NCBI GenBank assembly: GCA_022707665.1
Contig: JAKJAE010000002.1
Location: 13,021-29,771 of the forward strand
Origin: Chloroflexota bacterium
GTDB taxonomy: Bacteria > Chloroflexota > Anaerolineae > B4-G1 > SLSP01
Reading direction: 5' to 3'
DNA length: 16,751 nt
Made by a program: the position numbers and the translations under genes. The notes under the pieces were generated by a model. That model did no database searches, was not told where the DNA came from, and saw nothing but the letters and a program-made list of their open reading frames with translations. Shown here one piece after another: positions 1 through 7,492 of the stretch. Numbering within the stretch: position 1 is the stretch's first letter; each line of letters opens with the position of its first letter.

Positions 1-2
1 TC

Positions 3-116
3 GTAACCCGCCACAATGGGACCATCCGGGTGAGCAGCGAGGTCGGAACCGGTACCACATTCACGGTGATTCTCCCCCTGCTCAGCTCTGGTCCGCCTGC
101 CATCCCTGTGCGATAA
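3..116 (+). CDS. Sensor histidine kinase, C-terminal end (partial)
   Basis: The frame is open from the left edge to a TAA at 114-116 and gives the last 37 residues of a protein whose body lies outside the window. It contains the G2-box region of a GHKL/HATPase_c domain: 'GTIRVSSEVGTGTTFTVILPL', the glycine-rich lid followed by the final beta strand (F-x-V-x-L-P). That is how most sensor kinases end, and a short Ser/Pro tail follows. A receiver-only response regulator starts 39 nt downstream on the same strand, so the two are probably co-transcribed and may be cognate partners. The sensing domain and phosphorylated His cannot be seen here, so the stimulus is unknown. A GHKL ATPase of another type is the main alternative, but the neighbour favours a kinase. 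Confidence 0.8.
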   Translation, partial: VTRHNGTIRVSSEVGTGTTFTVILPLLSSGPPAIPVR

Positions 117-155
117 TCAGCTTGTCCAACCACCGAACACAAACGGAGGCAACCC

Positions 156-536
156 ATGACGCCGAAACGTATACTCATAGTCGATGACGACCCCGACCTG
201 GTCCTGGCGACTCGTCTGGTGTTGGAGAGCGCAGGCTACGCGGTGGATGAGGCTTCCAACGGTGAATCCGGCCTTGCACGGATGCGCCAGACCAAACCGG
301 ACCTTGTCCTGATGGACGTGATGATGGCCCAACCGCTTGACGGCTACTACACGACGCAACAGATCGCCGATGATCCGGCGCTGAGCCAGATCCCCATCGT
401 GATGGTGTCCTCGATTGCCGGATCACAATACGCAGCCAGGTTCCCGACGAACCAGTTACTCAACATCCGGGAGTTCGTCTCGAAGCCTATTGATCCCGAG
501 CAATTGCTCGCGAAGATCAAGCGCCACCTGAAGTAG
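156..536 (+). CDS. Single-domain response regulator (receiver only)
   Basis: A 126-residue CheY-like receiver domain with no output domain. Landmarks are the acidic triad D10-D11-D12 after beta-1, the phospho-acceptor D54 in 'LVLMDVMM', the switch Ser at S85 ('VMVSS'), and the conserved K110-P111 in 'FVSKP'. All catalytic receiver residues are therefore present. The loop after beta-4 (about residues 87-105) is longer than in CheY. The ATG at 156 has GGAGG at 145-149, a good Shine-Dalgarno. It follows the histidine-kinase end by 39 nt, so it is likely the phosphotransfer target of that kinase. With no DNA-binding domain it must act by protein contact or as a phosphorelay intermediate. The target is not deducible from this sequence. 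Confidence 0.92.
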   Translation: MTPKRILIVDDDPDLVLATRLVLESAGYAVDEASNGESGLARMRQTKPDLVLMDVMMAQPLDGYYTTQQIADDPALSQIPIVMVSSIAGSQYAARFPTNQLLNIREFVSKPIDPEQLLAKIKRHLK

Positions 537-551
537 CCGTGGCGACACCGC

Positions 552-590
552 CGCCGGGCCTGCAACGCCCCAGATGGCGTTGAGCCGGCG
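552..590. terminator. Two-part GC-rich hairpin between convergent genes
   Basis: CAACGCC (563-569) and GGCGTTG (576-582) pair around a 6-nt loop. Outside them CGCCGG (552-557) pairs with CCGGCG (585-590), giving one long interrupted stem. It begins 15 bp after the response-regulator stop and lies before the converging isomerase gene. There is no T-run on either side, so it is not a canonical intrinsic terminator. The position suggests a bidirectional transcript end, but that is inference. Confidence 0.45.
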
Positions 591-622
591 TCCACAAGCA
601 CAGGTTCACTGCGTGCGGCGAT

Positions 623-665
623 CATCCAGTTCCGGGTAGGTGCATGATCAGCCGGGAACTGGATG
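623..665. repeat. 11-bp perfect inverted repeat in the convergent gap
   Basis: CATCCAGTTCC at 623-633 is the exact reverse complement of GGAACTGGATG at 655-665, separated by 21 bp. The element ends 27 bp before the stop of the isomerase gene, so it would form a stem in the 3' untranslated part of that transcript. It could be a transcript-end stem or a scattered genomic repeat. No T-run follows it. Confidence 0.5.
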
Positions 666-692
666 CAGCTTGGCGTTGGAAGCGTCGACTAG

Positions 693-1517
693 CTAGGCCG
701 CGCCCCGCGCTTCGGCAATCATTGCGGCAAACCGTGTCCCCGTCTCGAATCCCTTCTGGAGGAACGCCATCTCGTCGGTGTAGCCGCTGCGCCCCATCGA
801 GAGCTCCATGCTCACACACTTGTCGTACGACGACGTCGCCATGATCTTCGCCAGCCGCGCCCAGTCGACCGTTCCCGAAAAGAGCAAGTTGTGGTGGTCG
901 CCGGTCCCGTCGTTATCGTGCAAGTGAACTGAGATCAGGCGATCCTTGAGCACCTCGAGTTGGTCCAGGCCATCTCCGGAGACATTCCCGTGGCCTGCAT
1001 CGTAGCAGAGGCCCAGGAAGTCAGAACCATACTCCGAGAAGAGCTGCCCAATGAACGCGAAGTTCGGCGGGTTCAGGTTCTCGAGCGCGATCCGCACACC
1101 ATGCGATCGCGCAAAGGGCGCCAGCGCATCCAGAGACCGACGCACAGAAGTCCAGACGGGGTCGTCGAAGGGAGCCTCGGGCGAAAACCGCGGTAAGTGC
1201 AGAATGATGACATCGCTGTTCAGGCGTTCCGCCATTGCGATCCGGTTCTCAACGAGCTCGACGCCCGCCAGTCGCTCATACTCACGCAACGATGCCCAGT
1301 GTTTCTCGACACCGTGGCTGGCGTGGATGTCCAGCAGCTGCAGCTTGAGCTCATCCAGCCAGGCCGCGATCTGGTCGATCTCGGACTTCGAGTAGAGGAA
1401 ATCGGTATCCCAGTGATGGCACCAGTGCAGGTGGGTGAAACCCGTCTCCGCAATCCGACGCAGATACGGCTCTGGGTCTCCAGTGCTCTTCACATAGTCC
1501 GTTGTGACTGATAACAT
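693..1517 (-). CDS. Sugar phosphate isomerase/epimerase-like TIM-barrel protein
   Basis: A 274-residue protein of the xylose-isomerase-like / AP-endonuclease-2 TIM-barrel superfamily. The usual metal-site pattern is visible: E146 in 'IALENLN', D173 and H176 in 'YDAGHGN', H198/H200 in 'SVHLHDN', and E238 in 'VSMELS'. Family members isomerise or epimerise sugars, inositols or hydroxypyruvate with a divalent metal; the substrate here cannot be read from sequence. I chose the ATG at 1515-1517 because GGAGG sits just upstream with good spacing and because 'MLSVTTDYV' begins at the first barrel strand. A longer in-frame extension to 1592 would overlap the upstream MFS gene and lacks this support. 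It lies 46 nt after the MFS transporter and is the last gene of the minus-strand series, so it may act on what that carrier imports. Confidence 0.85.
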   Translation of the reverse strand: MLSVTTDYVKSTGDPEPYLRRIAETGFTHLHWCHHWDTDFLYSKSEIDQIAAWLDELKLQLLDIHASHGVEKHWASLREYERLAGVELVENRIAMAERLNSDVIILHLPRFSPEAPFDDPVWTSVRRSLDALAPFARSHGVRIALENLNPPNFAFIGQLFSEYGSDFLGLCYDAGHGNVSGDGLDQLEVLKDRLISVHLHDNDGTGDHHNLLFSGTVDWARLAKIMATSSYDKCVSMELSMGRSGYTDEMAFLQKGFETGTRFAAMIAEARGAA

Positions 1518-1563
1518 GAATCCTCCAAAGGGTAGATTGAGCGGCGCGGTCGCACGTAAGGCC

Positions 1564-2862
1564 TCACACACGCTGAGCCCGACGTGCGCCAAACGGTCTG
1601 AACGTGATCAGGTAGAGCGCCGCAGCCAGCGCGCGGATTGTACCCGAAACGATGAAGCCGCCCGAGTAGCCGAAGCTCGAGATCAACCAGCCACCCAGAA
1701 GTGGGCCCACGATACCGACAGCGCTCGACAGCGTCATATAACCTGCGGCAGCCTGAGTGTTGTCCTCGCCCTCCAGCAACTCAAGCATGAGCGCGAAGGC
1801 AGCAAGATCATAGCCCGCGAACAGGAACCCCGAAGGCAGGTCGACGAAGGCGATGTGCCAGGGCCTGCTTGCCACTGTGTAAACCATCGGGAGGACCGGG
1901 ATGAAGAGACAGGCAGCCGTGATGACCCAGCGCGCTCCCCGCTGGTCAAGCAGGCGCCCCCAGAAACGCAGCCCGACCATCCGCGTGAACGACCGGAGCG
2001 TCACCAGGAGGCCAATCGTGCTTGCGGGTGACCCTAGCACCTCAACCTGGAAGGTTGTGAAGTAAGGGCCCCCGACCATCAGCCCCAGATCGAACAGAAT
2101 ACGGATGAGGATGAAGACGAGAAATGCGCGGCTGCGGGTCACCGCATGCCAGAGATCTCGAACCTGCTCAGCAAAGGATGCGCGCCGCACGGCGCTCTGG
2201 CGCTGTTCGGGGATCTGAGCAAAGGCATACGATGCCGCAAGGCCAACGATAAACGCGATACCCAGCGCGAGTTGATAGCCAGCAGGCTCGCCTGCAGCCT
2301 CAATGATCGCCCCAGCGAGCGGCACCATCGACATCGTGATGATTGCCTGCATGAGATTGCGCGACGAGAAGAAACGTCCCCGGTGCTCCGGCGGCACGAT
2401 GTCACGTGTCAGTGACATCCAGGCAGGCGTAAAAGTGTTCAAGAACCCCGCCCGTAGCACTAACAGTGCAATCACGGCCCAGACTGCCGCAGTGCCCTTG
2501 ACGATCAGGGGCGCGAGCGCTGCAAGTAAGAACATGATGCGAAAGAGGACTGAGAAGACGACGACCATGCGCCGCCGCTCTCCCCAACGCCGGGTCAAGG
2601 CCGCGCCGGGCACCGGCATCAACATGCCGGCGAAGCTGGAGGCCGAGGACATCCAGCCAACCTGCGTGCGCGTTCCGCCAAGAGAGAGCACGTAGAGACT
2701 GGTGTAGTTGGCCCAGAAGGCGTCGGACATGGCGGCGAGGAGGCTGTCGAACCAGAAGGCTCGCATCCCGCGGTGGTATTCGGGCGGCGTCCCACGGAGG
2801 GAGAAAAGGTCGAATGCTCGCAAGCAGGCCAAGAGCGACGATGAAGGGTCGTGTGACGGCAT
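1564..2862 (-). CDS. MFS transporter
   Basis: A 432-residue multi-pass membrane protein of the major facilitator superfamily. After a soluble N-terminal stretch of about 40 residues ('PPEYHRGMRAF') come repeated hydrophobic segments in two halves, with a basic loop ('ALTRRWGERRR') after the second membrane segment and 'PPEHRGRFFSSRN' between mid-protein helices, both typical of MFS cytoplasmic loops. The second half ends in a glycine-rich helix ('GIVGPLLGGWLISSFGY'). The substrate is unknown; the downstream isomerase/epimerase suggests a carbohydrate-related compound. No Shine-Dalgarno precedes the ATG at 2860-2862. Instead an exact TATAAT ends 7 nt before it, so the mRNA may be leaderless. 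An internal ATG at 2764-2766 is possible but would remove the conserved PPEY stretch. Confidence 0.88.
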   Translation of the reverse strand: MPSHDPSSSLLACLRAFDLFSLRGTPPEYHRGMRAFWFDSLLAAMSDAFWANYTSLYVLSLGGTRTQVGWMSSASSFAGMLMPVPGAALTRRWGERRRMVVVFSVLFRIMFLLAALAPLIVKGTAAVWAVIALLVLRAGFLNTFTPAWMSLTRDIVPPEHRGRFFSSRNLMQAIITMSMVPLAGAIIEAAGEPAGYQLALGIAFIVGLAASYAFAQIPEQRQSAVRRASFAEQVRDLWHAVTRSRAFLVFILIRILFDLGLMVGGPYFTTFQVEVLGSPASTIGLLVTLRSFTRMVGLRFWGRLLDQRGARWVITAACLFIPVLPMVYTVASRPWHIAFVDLPSGFLFAGYDLAAFALMLELLEGEDNTQAAAGYMTLSSAVGIVGPLLGGWLISSFGYSGGFIVSGTIRALAAALYLITFRPFGARRAQRV

Positions 2863-2869
2863 GCCGACG

Positions 2870-2875
2870 ATTATA
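2870..2875 (-). promoter_or_regulatory. Candidate -10 box (TATAAT) for a leaderless MFS transcript
   Basis: On the minus strand an exact TATAAT ends 7 nt before the MFS start codon, inside the 33-bp gap after the ZIP gene. Transcription would then begin at or next to the A of the ATG, which fits the lack of a ribosome binding site. I find no convincing -35 box at 16-18 bp (the hexamers there are A-rich but unlike TTGACA). The call rests on the -10 match and its spacing. Confidence 0.45.
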
Positions 2876-2895
2876 CTGCAGGTCGACTGCCGCGT

Positions 2896-3633
2896 TTAGG
2901 TCTTGGACATCATGATGATGAGCGCCACGGCAACCCCTGCAGCCAGAGCGAGCACGCTGTACCGCCTGTTCTCCGCTTCGACCGCAGGAAGAAGGTGTAC
3001 AGCGCCGACATAGACCAGGGCTCCTGCAGAAGCGGCCAGGAGACTGCCAAGGAGAGGACCGGAAATCGACTCGATCAAAGGGAAGGAGATCACTGTACCG
3101 AGCGGCGTCGACAAAGCCGCCGCAAGGAAGGCATAGAGGGCCGACTTCCTGCGGCTGAAGCCCGCACGTTCAAGAAGAATAAACGTCACGATGCCCTCTG
3201 GAAACTCATGGAGCACCATTCCGATCGCAGCCAGGACCCCCGTAAGCGCGCTTACGTTGAACGTCACTGAGTAGATGACGCCATCGATAAAGGAATGAAA
3301 ACCGATGCCTAGCATTGGGATGACGCCCATAGCGTAATCCCGAGTACACTCGTACTCATGACAGACGTACATCCGTACAAACCGGTTGGATAGATAGATA
3401 CCCAGGAACCCCACGAGCAAGGACACAGGACCAGCCGGGCTCATCTCAAAAGCTCTTGGGATAATGTGCATGAAAGAGACGGAGATCAACACACCTGCCG
3501 CAAAACTCATGAAGTAGGCGGAATGGGCGCGCCCCCACGGCTCGTGTCTGCTGATGGCGTAGATTCCCGCCGCCGTGACCAAACATGCAAGACAACTGAC
3601 CAACACGACTGCAGCGAAACTAAACGTTACCAT
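2896..3633 (-). CDS. ZIP-family divalent metal transporter
   Basis: A 245-residue inner-membrane metal permease (Zn2+/Fe2+/Mn2+ importer family) with about eight hydrophobic segments. The two ZIP signature helices are intact: H113-S-F-I-D117-G in TM4 and H142-E143-F-P-E146-G in TM5, the binuclear metal site of the family. Before TM4 there is a short loop 'CHEYEC' (residues 91-96) with two Cys, one His and two Glu, which could bind metal and stands where many ZIPs have a His-rich loop. The ATG at 3631-3633 has GGAGG 8 nt upstream; the in-frame extension to 3741 would overlap the nagA end. It lies 82 nt after nagA and 33 nt before the MFS gene. Specificity is not predictable by eye; the feoB operon context makes Fe, Mn or Zn plausible. 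Confidence 0.9.
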   Translation of the reverse strand: MVTFSFAAVVLVSCLACLVTAAGIYAISRHEPWGRAHSAYFMSFAAGVLISVSFMHIIPRAFEMSPAGPVSLLVGFLGIYLSNRFVRMYVCHEYECTRDYAMGVIPMLGIGFHSFIDGVIYSVTFNVSALTGVLAAIGMVLHEFPEGIVTFILLERAGFSRRKSALYAFLAAALSTPLGTVISFPLIESISGPLLGSLLAASAGALVYVGAVHLLPAVEAENRRYSVLALAAGVAVALIIMMSKT

Positions 3634-3715
3634 CGCGGTGCCTCCAACTCGAGCATACAACAGGTCGCTGAGACTTGAGGTATCGGAGACCTGAGATCGT
3701 ATCAGCAAGAGCAAG

Positions 3716-4858
3716 TTAAGCGTGGAAGACGACGCGACCACCCACCATCGTCATCACGATTTCGCCCCTGTCGTTCATAGCCGTAAGATCAGCATCGTAT
3801 CCCGGCGCGACTCGCCCCAAACGGGTATCGAGCCTCAACTGGCGCGCCGGGTTGAGAGATGCCATCCTCCAGGCACCAGCTAGACCGGCATCCGTCCACC
3901 GGGCGACATTGACAACTGCGCGATCCAGAGTCAGTGTGCTTCCCGCCAGGTTACCGGATGGCAGGCGGGCCTCACCGTTGCGCACGATGACCTGCATTGG
4001 CCCTAGAAGGTACTCACCATCCGCGCAACCGGCTGCGGCCATGGAGTCGGTGACGTCGTCCAGGCCCTTCGCTGCCACGACAAGGCGTACCGTCATCGGT
4101 GCCAGATGCACACCATCCGCGATAATCTCAGCTCGGACCCCCTTGGTGGTCAGCACGGCCCCGACGACACCCGGTTCACGATGATGGAGTGCTTCCATCC
4201 CATTGAACAGGTGCGTTGCCTCGCAAGCGCCAGCAGCAAAGGCTGCCAGCGCTATTGCGGCCGTAGCCACCGTGTGCCCGACGGACACGACAATGCCGCG
4301 TTCTGTAAAGCGTCGGACTGCCTCCAGGCCACCTTCCACCTCTGGTGCCATGGTCACGATTCGCGCCACGTCAGCCGTCGCATCCAGCAGTCGGTCCAGG
4401 TTGGTCTGCGTGGGGGGGATGCAGAAATCCGGTGACTGTGCACCGAGTCTTTGTGCGCTGACAAACGGTCCCTCGAGATGAACCCCAAGCACGCGCGCCC
4501 CCCCAGTATCCACCGCCATGGCCCTGCGAGCACTGTCCACCGCCCGCGAGATAGCATCGAGCGAAGCCGTCAATGTCGCCGGAAGGAAACCGGTTACACC
4601 GTGTCGAGCGTAGAAGCGTGCCATCCGTATCGGCGCGTCCCCCGCATCCATCAGCTCAACGCCATCGCCACCGTGCGTATGCACGTCAATGAACCCAGGA
4701 CCGAGGCTTGCGCCGCCAAGATCGAGTGTCTCGACTTCAGGCAGCGCCTCACCCAGGCGGTAGATCGCCTCAATGCGCCCGCCATCAACCAGGACACTTC
4801 CTGCCCCGACAGACTCAGGCGTATAGATATGGCTATGTGTCAGTAGAAGGGCCATCAT
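3716..4858 (-). CDS. nagA: N-acetylglucosamine-6-phosphate deacetylase
   Basis: A 380-residue amidohydrolase that removes acetate from GlcNAc-6-phosphate to give glucosamine-6-phosphate, a cytoplasmic step in amino-sugar and cell-wall recycling. Visible motifs in order: H60-x-H62 in 'GPGFIDVHTHG', E129 in 'GVHLEGPF', H195 in 'SVGHT', H216 with 'THLFNGM', 'HHREPGVVGA' (225-234), 'IADGVH' (246-251), and the catalytic D271 in 'TDSMAAAG'. Length fits the family. The start codon overlaps the deformylase stop as ATGA (4855-4858), so translation is probably coupled. A second ATG directly follows at 4853-4855 and is better spaced (6 nt) from the AAGGAG upstream, so it may be the true start. No nagB or GlcNAc-specific PTS gene is in view. 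Confidence 0.93.
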   Translation of the reverse strand: MMALLLTHSHIYTPESVGAGSVLVDGGRIEAIYRLGEALPEVETLDLGGASLGPGFIDVHTHGGDGVELMDAGDAPIRMARFYARHGVTGFLPATLTASLDAISRAVDSARRAMAVDTGGARVLGVHLEGPFVSAQRLGAQSPDFCIPPTQTNLDRLLDATADVARIVTMAPEVEGGLEAVRRFTERGIVVSVGHTVATAAIALAAFAAGACEATHLFNGMEALHHREPGVVGAVLTTKGVRAEIIADGVHLAPMTVRLVVAAKGLDDVTDSMAAAGCADGEYLLGPMQVIVRNGEARLPSGNLAGSTLTLDRAVVNVARWTDAGLAGAWRMASLNPARQLRLDTRLGRVAPGYDADLTAMNDRGEIVMTMVGGRVVFHA

Positions 4859-5412
4859 TCACTCCTTGTCACCGGCGTTAGTGGGATGCGTACCAGCTGG
4901 CCATCATCCCCTTCGACCACACGATACAGATACTCCAGACTCTCGACACGATCAATGAACAGAACACCCTCAAGGTGATCCAGTTCGTGATGCACGACGA
5001 CGGCGTCGAAGCCCTCGAATACCCTATCAAAAACCCGCCCTGCCATGTTCAGACCTTTGACCCGCAGATAGTGCGGGCGCACGGTCTCACCATACAGACC
5101 TGGAATACTCAGACATCCGTCAAAATCGCGTCTTTCATCCCTTGCCTCGATAATTGTTGGGTTGATGAGCGGCATGGGCGCGTCTGGTTCGCGCTCGCTG
5201 CCGGGCCCACCGCCCAGGCGGACGACCACGACACGGCTGTGGGCCCCGATCTGCGGCGCGGCAAGACCAACGCCCTCGGGATGGTGGTTCAATGTGTCCA
5301 CAAGGTCCTGAGCGAGCTGCCTGACCCATGAACTGACGCTTTTCACAGGCCGGCACTTTGCGCGCAGGATCTCCTTGTCCTCAGGATACAAAACGATGCT
5401 CTTGACACTCAT
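4855..5412 (-). CDS. def: Peptide deformylase
   Basis: A 185-residue metalloenzyme that removes the N-formyl group from nascent proteins. All three family motifs are present: 'GVGLAAPQIG' (47-56), 'DGCLSIPG' (98-105) with metal ligand C100, and 'HHELDH' (141-146) with metal ligands H142 and H146 and catalytic E143. Motif 2 has Asp where EGCLS is usual, a mild variation. I chose the ATG at 5410-5412, 7 nt after GAGG; an in-frame GTG at 5416-5418 sits only 1 nt from that Shine-Dalgarno. The stop overlaps the nagA start by 4 nt. Deformylase commonly neighbours fmt, so its position among metal and radical-SAM genes is unusual. The native metal in most bacteria is Fe2+, which fits the iron theme nearby. 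Confidence 0.95.
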   Translation of the reverse strand: MSVKSIVLYPEDKEILRAKCRPVKSVSSWVRQLAQDLVDTLNHHPEGVGLAAPQIGAHSRVVVVRLGGGPGSEREPDAPMPLINPTIIEARDERRDFDGCLSIPGLYGETVRPHYLRVKGLNMAGRVFDRVFEGFDAVVVHHELDHLEGVLFIDRVESLEYLYRVVEGDDGQLVRIPLTPVTRSE

Positions 5413-5490
5413 GACCACACCTCATATCAGGCAAGTCTCAGATCGCCGGGCTGTCTCTCCGCATAGGGGAAAGCGCACAGGCCAGTAACA

Positions 5491-6516
5491 CTATGGGCTA
5501 GTTACTCCCATCCCTACGCCATCGATCTTCCTGCCGCAAAACGGGCAATGCCCATCAGGTTGGATGAGGTTTTCAAGGATGCGATAGCCAGAACGTCGAA
5601 GCAGCACCTTCCCGCAGCCAGGACACGTGGTGCGGACCTCGCCCAGAACATTGCCCACATAGACGTAATGCAGTCCTGTAGCGAGGCCAATCTCACGGGC
5701 TCGTTCCAGCGTCTCAACAGGCGTAGGGGGCACATCAGTCATCTTGTACGCCGGGAAGAAACGGCTGATGTGCCAGGGCGTTCCGACGCCCAGCTCGTCA
5801 GCGACAAACCGCGCTGCGTCCTGGAGCTCTTGCTCGTCGTCGTTGATCCCAGGTATGACCAGCGTGGTCACCTCCAGCCAGATACCCAGACGCTTCATGG
5901 TCCTCATCGTGTCCAGCACGGGCGTCAACCTTGCTCCGACATATTTGCGATATGTCGCATCGCGAAATGCCTTCAAGTCCACGTTAGCTGCATCCAGGTA
6001 GGGGCTGAAAAGCTCCAGCATCTCCCCGGTCATATAGCCATTGGTCACGTAGATATTGGTGAGACCAGCGTCGTGGGCAAGACGCGCCGTGTCATAGGCG
6101 TACTCGAAGAAGATGGTTGGCTCAGTATACGTATAGGCGACGCTCTGACACCCAGCCTCGCGCGCGCCAGCAACGATCTCCTCTGAGCTCAGCTGCTCGC
6201 CCTGCACCAAGTGCTGTTCGCGCGGCATCTGGGAGATCTCCCAGTTCTGACACCACAAACAGCGGAAGTTGCAGCCTGGTGTGGCCACGGAATACGCAGT
6301 GGACCCCGGATAGAAATGGAAGAGCGGTTTCTTCTCCACCGGATCGCTATGCCGAGCTACAACGCGTCCGTAGACCAGGCTGTAGAGGGTACCCCCGCGA
6401 TTCTCGCGTACCTGGCAGACACCCTTCTTTCCATCGGCGATGATACATCGATGGGCACACAGGTTGCATCGCACCCTACCATCTGGCAGGCGTTCGTATA
6501 GCATTGCCTCTTTCAC
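5491..6516 (-). CDS. amrS: AmrS-type radical SAM enzyme (AmmeMemoRadiSam system)
   Basis: A 341-residue radical-SAM protein of the kind found with Memo and AMMECR1 proteins. The 4Fe-4S motif is C82-N-F-R-C86-L-W-C89 in 'PGCNFRCLWCQN'. An N-terminal Cys cluster (C17, C20, C24, C34) and a C-terminal pair of CxxC motifs ('CPGCGK' and 'CPFCGR') suggest additional metal sites. The first possible ATG (6529-6531) lies inside the GGAGGTGA Shine-Dalgarno itself, so I chose GTG at 6514-6516, 8 nt after it. This gives 'MKEAMLYERL', the family's usual beginning. The reaction of the family is not established to my knowledge. It lies 16 nt after the frameshifted radical-SAM gene. No Memo or AMMECR1 gene is visible in the window. 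Confidence 0.88.
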   Translation of the reverse strand: MKEAMLYERLPDGRVRCNLCAHRCIIADGKKGVCQVRENRGGTLYSLVYGRVVARHSDPVEKKPLFHFYPGSTAYSVATPGCNFRCLWCQNWEISQMPREQHLVQGEQLSSEEIVAGAREAGCQSVAYTYTEPTIFFEYAYDTARLAHDAGLTNIYVTNGYMTGEMLELFSPYLDAANVDLKAFRDATYRKYVGARLTPVLDTMRTMKRLGIWLEVTTLVIPGINDDEQELQDAARFVADELGVGTPWHISRFFPAYKMTDVPPTPVETLERAREIGLATGLHYVYVGNVLGEVRTTCPGCGKVLLRRSGYRILENLIQPDGHCPFCGRKIDGVGMGVTSP

Positions 6517-6532
6517 TGCGGTCACCTCCATC

Positions 6533-7479
6533 TTAAGGGTGGCGGCTCCTCATGAGGCACCGCACGTAGAAACGGTGCTCGCCATAGCGCGTCTCGACCA
6601 GGCGACCCTGCGCTACCAGCTTCTCGACTACGCTCCACCCGGCGTCAGCCTTGGTCAGAAAGACCCTGACAGCATCCTCTCGCATAGGATGTACCGACGT
6701 GATGCTCAAGAGGTCTTCCTCCACGTCTCCCGTAAAGGCAAATGCGTTCCCTTCATAGCCGATCAGATACTCGACGTGCTGGAGTCGCTCACTGAGCACC
6801 TGATAGGCGCGGTTGATGGTAGCCTCATCGGGCCACTGGACCCATGGTTCGGCTGGCGAGTTGGGATCGCGAGATAGGCACAGGCGGGGTTCAGCCGTAC
6901 GAGGAAGTCAGCCACCTCTCGCAGGTGCGCCTCGCTATCGTTGAGATCTCTGACCAGCATCGTCTCGGTCACCAGCTTGCCATTGAAGCTCTGCGCAAAC
7001 TCAAGCATCCCCTCGAGGATTGAAGGTAGCATCAGCGCACCATGGGGTCGGTCCACCTGGTGCCAGATCGACGGTACCACAGCATCGACTTTCAGCGAGA
7101 CCCAGTCAGCATGGGAGAGCTCCTCCCTTACATCCTCGCGCCAGATCAGCGAAGCATTGCTGATGACGGCGATATCAATGCCCAGCGGTCGTAGCAGCGC
7201 GATCTCGCGACCGAGTCCCTGGTCCAGCGTCGGCTCCCCGTCCGGCACGAAAGTGAGATAGTCAATGGACTCGCCAACGTCCCTCGCCTTCTGGACTTTG
7301 CTCTCGACAGCCGACTGGACGTCTTCAGGCGCATAAAAGGCCTGGCGCTCCACTTGCATCGTGAGCGTGCGCCCCAGCTGGCAATAGACGCACGAATAGC
7401 TACAGATCTTGGCTGGGATATTGTTGACGCCGAGGCTACGTCCCAGTCGCCTGGATGGAACCGGACCAAAAGCGATCAT
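6533..7479 (-). pseudogene. Radical SAM protein (COG0731-like), single-base frameshift
   Basis: The gene starts at the ATG 7477-7479 (GAGG 7 nt upstream) and carries C26-S-Y-S-C30-V-Y-C33, the CxxxCxxC 4Fe-4S motif, in 'IPAKICSYSCVYCQLGRT', plus 'DYLTFVPDGEPTLD'. After 'AYLAIPTR' the frame becomes unlike any protein and stops at 6763. The neighbouring frame continues with sequence typical of this family ('PWVQWPDEATINRAYQVLSE', then 'EYLIGYEGNAFAFTGDVEED') to the TAA at 6533-6535. Restoring one base near 6855-6856 joins the halves as 'TRPAEPWVQ' and gives about 315 residues, the size I expect for the family. It is either a recent pseudogene or a base-call error. No canonical slippery heptamer is visible, so programmed frameshifting is unlikely. 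Its relatives include wyosine-synthase-like radical-SAM enzymes; the function is unknown. Confidence 0.82.
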
Positions 7480-7492
7480 TCTCTCACCTCAC

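Noticed and set aside
1518..1592. 25-residue N-terminal extension of the isomerase-like protein
   Set aside because: It overlaps the MFS gene end and precedes the natural first barrel strand. The ATG at 1515-1517 has a strong Shine-Dalgarno.
3634..3741. 36-residue N-terminal extension of the ZIP transporter
   Set aside because: It overlaps the end of nagA. The ATG at 3631-3633 with GGAGG 8 nt upstream is the better start.
6763..6870. Programmed -1 frameshifting in the radical-SAM gene
   Set aside because: No canonical X-XXY-YYZ heptamer or following pseudoknot is visible at the junction, and full-length homologues I recall are single-frame.
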